Shown here: piece by piece, positions 57,512 to 64,000 of the stretch | Layout: every line of letters begins with the position of its first letter | Numbering within the stretch: position 1 is the stretch's first letter | DNA from: Billgrantia antri | GTDB taxonomy: Bacteria; Pseudomonadota; Gammaproteobacteria; Pseudomonadales; Halomonadaceae | Assembly: GCF_019430905.1 (NCBI RefSeq) | Contig: NZ_JAHYCA010000003.1 | Coordinates: 1-64,000, forward strand | Reading direction: 5' to 3' | DNA: 64,000 bases | Program-made: the position numbers and the translations under genes | Notes under the pieces: model-generated | Database searches by the model: none | What the model was told of the DNA's origin: nothing | What the model saw: only the letters and a program-made list of their open reading frames with translations

Positions 57512-57535
57512 ACGCCCCTGCCTCGGCAGGGGCGT
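57512..57535. terminator. Hairpin between acyl-CoA ligase and LysR gene
   Basis: An 11-base stem, ACGCCCCTGCC / GGCAGGGGCGT, lies 32 bases after the ligase stop. Short T3 runs follow on the plus strand. The convergent LysR stop is 13 bases away, so it may serve both. Confidence 0.7.
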
Positions 57536-57548
57536 TTGCGTTTCGCCT

Positions 57549-58436
57549 TCAGACGATGCGTTCCCGTATCCAATCGATGAAGGCGCGCACCTTGTAGAGG
57601 TCCGCCATGTGCTCCGGGTAAGCCATGTAATAGGCGTCCCGGCTCTTCAGGCTGAACGACCAAGGAACCACCAGCTTGCCCTCGTCGATCTCTTCCTGGG
57701 CCAGGAAACGCGGCACCAGCGCCACGCCGCAGCCGGCCTGCGCCGCCCGCAGCGCCATGTAGAACGTATCGAAACGCGGCCCATGGTAGCTGTGCTCGGT
57801 GTACTGGCCCTGGGCATCGAACCAGTCGTGCCAAGCCTCCGGCCGGGTGGCGCTCTGCAGCAGCACGAGCCGCGTCAGTGCCAGCGGTTCCTCCACCCTC
57901 ATGCCTTCCAGCGCCTGCGGCGAGCAGACCGGCACGATCTCCTCCTCGAGCAGCCTGATGCATTCGGCCTTGGGCCAGGCCCCGTGGCCGAAGAAGAACG
58001 CCACCTCCACCCGTTCCTGCTGCATGTCGAACGGCTCGACCCGGTTGCTGATGTTGAGGTTGATGTTGGGATGGCGAAAGCGGAAACCGTTGAGCCGAGG
58101 GATAAGCCAGCGCGCGCCAAAGGTAGGCAGGGTCGCCACGTTGAGCACGTCCGCCTCGCCGCCGTATGACTGCATGTAGCGCGTCGACATCTCCACCTGG
58201 GCGAGGATCTTGCGCGCCTCGCCCAAGTAGATCGCCCCCTCGGGTGTGAGGTGCAAGCGCCGACGAATACGCCGGAAAAGCGGATGCTCCAGGATCGACT
58301 CCAGCTGTGCGACCTGCTTGCTCACGGCGCTCTGGGTCAAGCTCAACTCATCTGCCGCACGGGTGAAGCTCAGATGGCGGGCCGCCGCCTCGAAGCATTG
58401 CAACCCGGCCAGGGAAGGAAGGTGTCGACGACTCAT
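57549..58436 (-). CDS. LysR-family transcriptional regulator, GcvA-like
   Basis: A 295-residue regulator with an N-terminal winged helix-turn-helix. SLAGLQCFEAAARHLSFTRAADELSLTQSAVSKQVAQLE (residues 8-46) is typical of the GcvA subgroup. The effector domain follows (VLNVATLPTFGARWLIPRL near 97). It is divergent from amaB with 120 bases between, the usual layout for a LysR protein that controls its neighbour, so it is a candidate regulator of pipecolate/lysine catabolism. The AT-rich stretch near 58450-58490 is a likely operator location. Confidence 0.9.
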   Translation of the reverse strand: MSRRHLPSLAGLQCFEAAARHLSFTRAADELSLTQSAVSKQVAQLESILEHPLFRRIRRRLHLTPEGAIYLGEARKILAQVEMSTRYMQSYGGEADVLNVATLPTFGARWLIPRLNGFRFRHPNINLNISNRVEPFDMQQERVEVAFFFGHGAWPKAECIRLLEEEIVPVCSPQALEGMRVEEPLALTRLVLLQSATRPEAWHDWFDAQGQYTEHSYHGPRFDTFYMALRAAQAGCGVALVPRFLAQEEIDEGKLVVPWSFSLKSRDAYYMAYPEHMADLYKVRAFIDWIRERIV

Positions 58437-58556
58437 TTCGCCCGCCTAGCATGAAATTAAGGAATGATATGTATCGTAATCGTCGCTTGTTGCCTTTTGG
58501 CAGCGCTAGCGATACTGGCGCCACGACATTCTCGGATGATAACGATAGGAGAAAGA

Positions 58557-60050
58557 ATGATCGACTCCCTGATGCAGCGCCTCGGCGTGGCGCCTGAACA
58601 GTATCGAGACGGCGATATCGCGGTCGCCACTCCCATCGACGGCAGCGAAATCGGTCGTGTACGAACGGCCACTGCCCAAGAGATCGACACGGCCATCGCC
58701 AACGCCCAGCGCGCTTTCGAAGCGTGGCGCCAGGTGCCCGCTCCGCGTCGCGGCGAACTGGTTCGCCTGTTCGGCGATCAGCTGCGCCGCCACAAGGAGG
58801 ACCTGGGCGCACTGGTCACCTGGGAGTGCGGCAAGATCCTCCAGGAAGGGCTCGGTGAAGTGCAGGAGATGATCGACATCTGCGATCTTGCCGTGGGTCA
58901 GTCCCGCCAGCTCTATGGTCTCACCATCGCCTCCGAGCGTCCCGGGCACCATATGCGTGAGAGCTGGCATCCGCTCGGCCCGATCGGGTTGATCACCGCC
59001 TTCAATTTTCCGGTCGCCCCCTGGGCCTGGAATGCGGCACTGGCCCTGGTATGCGGCGACAGCCTGCTGTGGAAGCCCTCCGAAAAGACACCGCTCACCG
59101 CCCTGGCCTGCCAGGCGCTGCTCGAGCGCGCTATGGCCGAGTTCGGCGATGACGCGCCCCAATACCTCAGCCAGGTGATCATCGGCGAACGTGCCGCAGG
59201 CGAGCAACTGACCGACGACGCCAGGGTCCCCCTGATCAGCGCCACCGGCAGCACGCGCATGGGCCGTGAAGTGGGGCCGCGCGTGGCCGCCCGCTTCGGT
59301 CGCAGCATCCTCGAACTGGGCGGCAACAATGCCATGATCCTGACGCCCAGCGCCGACCTGGACATGGCCGTCCGCGCCATCCTCTTCTCGGCGGTGGGCA
59401 CCGCTGGCCAGCGTTGCACCACGCTGCGCCGCCTGGTGGTGCATCGCTCCATCAAGGAAGAGGTCGTCGCCCGGCTCAAGCAGGCCTATACCGGCATCAG
59501 TATCGGCGACCCGCTCGAAGGCAATCTGATCGGCCCGCTGATCGACCGCCAGGCCTTCGACACCATGCAGGTAGTGCTGACCCAGGCCCGCGAACAGGGT
59601 GCCAACGTATTCGGCGGTCAGCGCCAGCTCGCCGAGCAGTATCCCGAGGGCTACTACGTGGCGCCGGCCATCGTCGAGGTCGAAGGCCAGAGCGACCTGG
59701 TGCGGCACGAAACCTTCGCACCGATCCTCTACGTGATCGACTACGAAGCGCTCGACGAGGCCATCGCACTCAACAACGACGTGCCCCAGGGCCTTTCCTC
59801 CTGCATCTTCACCACCGACGTGCGCGAGGCGGAAACCTTCGTTTCCGCGGTGGGCAGCGATTGCGGTATCGCCAACGTTAACATCGGCCCCAGCGGCGCC
59901 GAGATCGGCGGCGCCTTCGGTGGCGAGAAGGAAACCGGTGGCGGCCGCGAGTCAGGCTCTGACGTATGGAAAAGCTACATGCGCCGCCAGACCAACACGG
60001 TCAATTATTCCCGGGAGCTACCGCTCGCCCAGGGCATCAAGTTCGACTGA
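58557..60050 (+). CDS. amaB: L-piperidine-6-carboxylate / aminoadipate semialdehyde dehydrogenase (ALDH7 type)
   Basis: A 497-residue NAD-dependent aldehyde dehydrogenase. AFNFPVAPWAWNAALAL near 160, SATGSTRMGREVG near 237, ELGGNNAMI near 262 and catalytic Cys287 in AGQRCTTLRRL mark the ALDH7 (antiquitin) branch, which oxidises 2-aminoadipate-6-semialdehyde. The ATG at 58557 follows AGGAG by 5 bases; the frame from 58464 adds an unlikely hydrophobic leader. The next gene is a pipecolate-oxidase-like protein, the same pairing as amaB/amaA of Pseudomonas putida. Confidence 0.9.
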   Translation: MIDSLMQRLGVAPEQYRDGDIAVATPIDGSEIGRVRTATAQEIDTAIANAQRAFEAWRQVPAPRRGELVRLFGDQLRRHKEDLGALVTWECGKILQEGLGEVQEMIDICDLAVGQSRQLYGLTIASERPGHHMRESWHPLGPIGLITAFNFPVAPWAWNAALALVCGDSLLWKPSEKTPLTALACQALLERAMAEFGDDAPQYLSQVIIGERAAGEQLTDDARVPLISATGSTRMGREVGPRVAARFGRSILELGGNNAMILTPSADLDMAVRAILFSAVGTAGQRCTTLRRLVVHRSIKEEVVARLKQAYTGISIGDPLEGNLIGPLIDRQAFDTMQVVLTQAREQGANVFGGQRQLAEQYPEGYYVAPAIVEVEGQSDLVRHETFAPILYVIDYEALDEAIALNNDVPQGLSSCIFTTDVREAETFVSAVGSDCGIANVNIGPSGAEIGGAFGGEKETGGGRESGSDVWKSYMRRQTNTVNYSRELPLAQGIKFD

Positions 60051-60124
60051 CCGGTTAGGTATCCTCGGCCTCGGCGCAGCGGCTCGCCGAGGCCTTCCCC
60101 ATCACCCGATGTACGGGAGGCACA

Positions 60125-61405
60125 ATGAAGGAACGCTGTCTCTGGCACGACACCTCTCCGGAGCCGCCCCTGGAGCTGCCCATGCTGCAGGGCGATCACA
60201 GCACCGATGTGCTGGTGATTGGTGGAGGGATTACCGGTCTCAGCACCGCCCTGCACCTGGCCGAGGCTGGCGTGAGCGTGACCCTGATCGAAGCCGGCGA
60301 CGTACCCAGCGGCGCTTCAGGACGCAATGTCGGCCTCGTCAACGCGGGACTGTGGATTCCACCTGACGACATCGAGACGGTGCTTGGCGAGGAGATCGGC
60401 GAGCGCGCCAATACCATCCTCGGCGGCGCCCCTGCAGTCGTCTTTTCATTGATCGAGCGGCACGGTATCGCATGCCAGGCAACCCGCACCGGTACCCTGC
60501 ACATGGCACACAATGGCAAGGGCGAGCAGGAACTGGCACGACGAGCGGAGCAGTTGCAACGACGCGGCGCCCCGGTGGCACTGCTCGCAGCTGACGAGTG
60601 CCAGAGACTCGTGGGCACCAGGCGCATCCACCGCGCCCTGCTCGACCACCGCGCCGGCACACTGAATCCCAGCGCCTACACCCGTGGCCTGGCGCGTGCC
60701 GCGCAGGCGGCCGGCGCACGCCTGCATACCCACAGCGCCGCCACCGGCGTCACCCGAGCGGGAGACGACTGGCGGGTCACCACTGCTCAGGGCAGCATCC
60801 AGGCCCAGCGCATGGTGCTTGCCACCAACGCCTATACCGAGGATCGGTGGAACGAGGTCCGCCGCCATTTCTTCGTCGGCCACTTCTACCAGGTTGCCTC
60901 CCGACCACTGTCCGGCGGGGCTGCCGATGAGGTCCTGCCAGAGCGCCATGGTGCCTGGGATACGCGCATGGTGCTGAGCAGCCTGCGCCGCGATGCCGAA
61001 GGCCGACTGATCCTTGGCAGCCTCGGCAAGGGGGAAGGCAAGCCCGCCGCCTTCCTGCGCTGCTGGGCCAACCGCATCCAGCGTCACTACTTCCCTCGGT
61101 TGAATAGCATCGAATGGGAATACAGCTGGACGGGACGCATCGGCTTCACGCCCGATCATACGCTGCGCCTCTTCGAGCTTGCCCCGGGCGTGCTTGGCGT
61201 CTCCGGCTACAACGGGCGCGGTATCACCACTGGCACCGTGGTGGGCAAGGGTTTCGCTCGATACCTGATGACCGGCGAGGACGATGCCCTGCCCCTGCCG
61301 ATTCGCACACCCCGGCCGATACGCGCCAGATCGCTACGCAGCTCCGGCTATGAAAGCGGCTTCACGCTCTATCACACGGGACAGTGCCTGAGAGTGCTGG
61401 GTTGA
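60125..61405 (+). CDS. amaA: FAD-dependent oxidoreductase, L-pipecolate oxidase-like
   Basis: A 426-residue DAO-family amine oxidase. The FAD-binding GGGITGLSTALHLAEAG lies at residues 33-49. EAGDVPSGASGRNVGLVN near 56 and the C-terminal SGYNGRGITTGTVVGKGFARYL near 358 are family features shared with glutamylputrescine and pipecolate oxidases. It lies 74 bases after amaB on the same strand, which favours L-pipecolate oxidation to piperideine-6-carboxylate, the substrate of AmaB. Gamma-glutamylputrescine oxidase is the main alternative, but no puu genes are present. Confidence 0.82.
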   Translation: MKERCLWHDTSPEPPLELPMLQGDHSTDVLVIGGGITGLSTALHLAEAGVSVTLIEAGDVPSGASGRNVGLVNAGLWIPPDDIETVLGEEIGERANTILGGAPAVVFSLIERHGIACQATRTGTLHMAHNGKGEQELARRAEQLQRRGAPVALLAADECQRLVGTRRIHRALLDHRAGTLNPSAYTRGLARAAQAAGARLHTHSAATGVTRAGDDWRVTTAQGSIQAQRMVLATNAYTEDRWNEVRRHFFVGHFYQVASRPLSGGAADEVLPERHGAWDTRMVLSSLRRDAEGRLILGSLGKGEGKPAAFLRCWANRIQRHYFPRLNSIEWEYSWTGRIGFTPDHTLRLFELAPGVLGVSGYNGRGITTGTVVGKGFARYLMTGEDDALPLPIRTPRPIRARSLRSSGYESGFTLYHTGQCLRVLG

Positions 61406-61410
61406 GCAAC

Positions 61411-61899
61411 TTACGGCTGGAAGCAGGCATCGATGGGAACCGGCACAGTTACTTCGTCTTTCACCAGCTCCATCACCACGAAGGAGTGCGTTTGATGGAC
61501 ATTCGGCAACCGGCCGATCTGCTGGACCAGCACGGCCCGGTAATGGGAGATATCGTGAGTTCTCACCTTGAGCAGGTAGTCGAAGTTACCCGCCACCATG
61601 TAGCAGCCCTGCACTTCGGGAATGAGGCGCACGGCCTCGTTGAAACGGTCCAGGGCGTCTTCGCTGGTCTTTTCCATCGTCACCAGCACCACCAGCACAT
61701 GGCCCGCCCCCAACTGCTCGGGGTCAAGGTCGGCACGGTAGCCGCGGATGATGCCGGCCTGCTCGAGCCGGCGTACACGCTGAGCGCAAGGCGTCTTGGT
61801 CAGATTGACCCGGCTGGCAAGCTCCACGATGGAAAGACGCCCGTTCTCCTGCAACTGGTTCAGGATACGGCGGTCTATGCGGTCCAGTTTGTTAGCCAT
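61411..61899 (-). CDS. Lrp/AsnC-family transcriptional regulator
   Basis: A 162-residue regulator with a helix-turn-helix (LDRIDRRILNQLQENGRLSIVELA, then TPCAQRVRRLEQAGII) and a RAM effector domain (VLVVLVTMEK near 74; VQGCYMVAGNFDYLLKV near 100). The ATG at 61899 has an AGG upstream; an ATG at 61911 lacks one. It is convergent with amaA, only 5 bases apart, and divergent from nhaC. Members of this group often control amino-acid degradation genes; the target here is not shown. Confidence 0.9.
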   Translation of the reverse strand: MANKLDRIDRRILNQLQENGRLSIVELASRVNLTKTPCAQRVRRLEQAGIIRGYRADLDPEQLGAGHVLVVLVTMEKTSEDALDRFNEAVRLIPEVQGCYMVAGNFDYLLKVRTHDISHYRAVLVQQIGRLPNVHQTHSFVVMELVKDEVTVPVPIDACFQP

Positions 61900-62179
61900 A
61901 TTGCCTACCATTTTTTGTTTTTAAGGACAAAGGTAAAACAATCTAGCGTTATTTGGAGCCAATTCCTATCTAAATTGGCCAACAATTAGGCTTTAGTGAC
62001 GGTGCTCCTGACAACAAGCGACAACGACCAGAGGAGGTGATCCCACGACGATACCCGGAGAACCCAGTCATCGGCCTTGGTCGCCTGTCATGGCGATGAG
62101 GGTTGGGAAGCAGCGTAGTGCTTATCAAGTAATAAGCAACCCAAGAACAAACGCACACTTGTCCCAAGGTAAAGTTAAT
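61900..62179 (+). promoter_or_regulatory. Leader of nhaC with an extended Shine-Dalgarno match and hairpins
   Basis: GAGGAGGTGATCC at 62031-62043 contains 12 bases (AGGAGGTGATCC) fully complementary to the 16S rRNA 3' end, yet no ATG follows at normal spacing; the next in-frame ATG is at 62090. Further on, TGCTTAT (62119-62125) and ATAAGCA (62132-62138) can pair, and GGGTTG (62100-62105) can pair with CAACCC (62137-62142). The AT-rich part near 61905-61980 probably holds the promoters of nhaC and the Lrp gene. The roles are unknown. Confidence 0.45.
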
Positions 62180-63703
62180 ATGAGAAGTTCAACGCCCATC
62201 CAGCATCAGCAGCCAAGTCTGGCGCTGGCGCTGACTCCCGTCGTCCTGACACTGCTGGTACTGGCAGTGCAGCTGTTCTACTTCGGCGACTTCACTCCGC
62301 ATATCCCCTTGGCCATCGGTCTGGCCATCACGGCGTTGGTAGGCGTCAAGCTTGGCTTCCGCTGGAAGCAGATAGAAGAAGGGATCTTCCACGTCATTCA
62401 CGTGTCGCTGCCCTCCGTCTCGGTACTGATCTGCGTCGGCATGATCATTGGCGTATGGATTGCCAGCGGCACCGTGCCCACCCTGATCTACTACGGCCTG
62501 ACGATCCTCTCGCCGACCATCTTCCTGGCCGCAGCCATGCTGCTGTGCTCGATCGTGTCGCTGGCACTGGGTACCTCCTGGGGCACCGTCGGCACGGTGG
62601 GCCTGGCCCTGATGGGCATCGGCGCCGGCTTCGATATTCCGATGTACTGGACCGCCGGCGCGGTGGTCTCGGGCGCGTTCTTCGGCGACAAGGTCTCGCC
62701 GCTGTCGGATACCACGAACCTCGCCCCGGCGGTCACCGGCACCGACATCTTCTCGCACATCAAGAACATGATGCCGACGACTGTCCCCGCCATGCTGATC
62801 GCCTTCGCCATCTATCTCGGTGCCGGCTTCGTCCTGATCGACGACAACTCTGCCTCCTTCGAGCGGATCGACGCCATTACCTCCGCGCTTCAGGCGAACT
62901 TCACCATCTCGGCCTGGCTGTTGCTGCCGGCGGTGCTGGTCATCGTGCTCGCAGTCAAGCGCATGCCGCCCATCCCCTCGCTGTTCGCCGGCGCCCTGGC
63001 CGGTGCGATCACCGCCATGCTCGTTCAGGGGGCGGGCGTGCATGACGTGCTGACCTATGCCAACAGCGGTTACTCGATCGATACCGGCGTTGCGGCCATG
63101 GACAGCCTACTCAATCGCGGCGGCATCCAGTCGATGATGTGGACCATCTCGCTGGTGCTCATCGCGCTGGGCTTCGGTGGAGCGCTGGAAAAGACCGGCT
63201 GCCTGGAGGCAATCATCCGCGCCATCATGACCAAGGTGCGTAGCTTCGCCGGGCTGCAGACCTCAGCCGTGCTGACCTCGGTTTCCACCAACCTGGTCGC
63301 CGGCGACCCCTACCTCTCCATCGCCCTGCCCGGCCGTATGTACACCCCCACCTATCGTGGCATGGGCTATTCGACCCTGAACCTGTCGCGCGCCATCGAG
63401 GAAGGCGGCACCCTCATCTCGCCGCTGATTCCGTGGAATGCTGGTGGCGCCTTCGTGATCAGCGCCCTGGCGCTCGGCATCGCCGACGGCAACGTCGAAA
63501 ACCTGCTGTACATTCCGCTGGCCTTCGCCTGTTGGCTGTCGCCGGTTTTCGGCCTTGTCTATGCTCAGCTCGGCCTGTTCTCACCTCGTGCAACCGACGA
63601 AGAGCGGCAGCTCTGGCAGGAACAGGGAGAGGCTATCGCGACCGACTTGGGCGCCGCAGGTGAAGCCTCCATAAGCGCTACCCCAGCAACACGAACCAGC
63701 TGA
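62180..63703 (+). CDS. nhaC: NhaC-family Na+/H+ antiporter
   Basis: A 507-residue membrane protein with about 12 segments. ASGTVPTLIYYGLTILSP near 95, LALGTSWGTVGTVGLALMGIG near 128, GAFFGDKVSPLSDTTNLAPA near 170 and GGTLISPLIPWNAGGAF near 411 are hallmark NhaC motifs. It would expel Na+ in exchange for H+ (some relatives exchange malate and lactate), which suits a halophile. The ATG at 62180 with AAGG 10 bases upstream is preferred; the frame is open from an ATG at 62090, so a 30-residue longer form is conceivable. Confidence 0.9.
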   Translation: MRSSTPIQHQQPSLALALTPVVLTLLVLAVQLFYFGDFTPHIPLAIGLAITALVGVKLGFRWKQIEEGIFHVIHVSLPSVSVLICVGMIIGVWIASGTVPTLIYYGLTILSPTIFLAAAMLLCSIVSLALGTSWGTVGTVGLALMGIGAGFDIPMYWTAGAVVSGAFFGDKVSPLSDTTNLAPAVTGTDIFSHIKNMMPTTVPAMLIAFAIYLGAGFVLIDDNSASFERIDAITSALQANFTISAWLLLPAVLVIVLAVKRMPPIPSLFAGALAGAITAMLVQGAGVHDVLTYANSGYSIDTGVAAMDSLLNRGGIQSMMWTISLVLIALGFGGALEKTGCLEAIIRAIMTKVRSFAGLQTSAVLTSVSTNLVAGDPYLSIALPGRMYTPTYRGMGYSTLNLSRAIEEGGTLISPLIPWNAGGAFVISALALGIADGNVENLLYIPLAFACWLSPVFGLVYAQLGLFSPRATDEERQLWQEQGEAIATDLGAAGEASISATPATRTS

Positions 63704-63736
63704 ATCAGCGCCCCGACATCGGCCGGGCCATGCTAC

Positions 63737-63765
63737 CAACCCAGCAGGCCAAGCCTGCTGGGTTG
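63737..63765 (+). terminator. Hairpin after nhaC
   Basis: A perfect 13-base stem, CAACCCAGCAGGC / GCCTGCTGGGTTG, with a CAA loop, 33 bases after the stop. It is followed by GTGCGTTAG without a true T-run. It lies between convergent genes and probably terminates both. Confidence 0.7.
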
Positions 63766-63808
63766 TGCGTTAGTTGTCACTGCCATTGCACCCGGTACTC
63801 TGTCGCTC

Positions 63809-64000
63809 TTATTCACCTATCATGCCGCGGAGCTCCTCAAGATAGGTTTCCAGCACCAGGTTGGGCGGAGCCCCCTTGCGGGTGATCGCGCTGTAGTGGG
63901 TAAGATAGTGCCAACGTCCGGGATCCAGGGCCCGCATCCGGCCACTCCCAACCCAGCGTTCGGCATAGTGGGTCGGCAGGTAACCGATATAGCGGTTGGA
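63809..64000 (-). CDS. LysR-family transcriptional regulator, C-terminal end only
   Basis: The last 63 residues of a gene that continues beyond the window; the stop is TAA at 63811-63809. The visible part reads RYIGYLPTHYAERWVGSGRM early on and ends VLETYLEELRGMIGE. The GYLP-x3-A-E-x-W pattern is typical of the end of the LysR effector domain. The helix-turn-helix and start are outside the window. It is convergent with nhaC. Confidence 0.8.
   Translation of the reverse strand, partial: SNRYIGYLPTHYAERWVGSGRMRALDPGRWHYLTHYSAITRKGAPPNLVLETYLEELRGMIGE

Overview
The window is an almost fully coding, GC-rich bacterial chromosome segment of about 50 genes. The gene families suggest a halophilic gammaproteobacterium of the Halomonadaceae (Halomonas type). 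Pointers are a CIO-like cytochrome bd operon, the divergent ppsA/ppsR pair, AcnB with a GTG start, a DUF2789 gene, a pqiABC operon, a double-domain QueD in a queC-queE-queD run, and an NhaC-type Na+/H+ antiporter. This genus-level call is inference from gene content. I see no rRNA, tRNA, CRISPR array, intact insertion sequence or phage gene.

Layout. 1-813 is non-coding, with a palindrome at the edge and two TetR-like operators. 814-4527 holds a purine permease, a di-heme peroxidase and an adenine/adenosine deaminase. 4553-10397 is a minus-strand cydABDC operon for a cyanide-insensitive-type quinol oxidase and its maturation exporter. 10718-18929 holds a Ca2+/Na+ antiporter, pqiABC, rhlE with a hexanucleotide repeat, a small unknown protein and a CynX-type MFS carrier. 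19030-23446 is an ABC/FtsX/HlyD efflux operon behind an FNR/Anr-like box. 23528-26565 holds asparaginase, DUF2789 and an HDOD-GGDEF protein. 26645-30749 has trhP divergent from queC-queE-queD-ykgJ, so two tRNA-modification functions sit together, with miaE close by. 30770-35861 (minus) is DUF1289-miaE followed by a 1312-residue SARP/cyclase-like/ATPase/TPR protein. 36116-47657 holds acnB, an outer-membrane barrel, rraA, a membrane-bound GDPD, gamma-glutamyltransferase, and ppsA divergent from its regulator ppsR.

From 47668 to 64000 the theme is amino-acid and acyl-CoA catabolism. A CaiB-type CoA transferase with glutaryl-CoA dehydrogenase fits glutarate use. An isobutyryl-CoA dehydrogenase, a 3-hydroxyisobutyryl-CoA hydrolase and mmsB form a valine module, divergent from a LiuR-like MerR regulator and an acyl-CoA ligase. 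amaB-amaA (L-pipecolate and aminoadipate semialdehyde oxidation) are flanked by LysR and Lrp regulators. Together the ama pair and the gcdH pair would cover the upper and lower parts of a pipecolate/aminoadipate/glutarate route of lysine catabolism; the middle steps are not in the window. The end holds nhaC and a truncated LysR gene.

The least conventional object is the large regulator at 30770-34708. It joins a SARP-type DNA-binding N-terminus, a class III cyclase-like domain that seems to have lost its metal-binding aspartates, a P-loop ATPase and a TPR-like tail.
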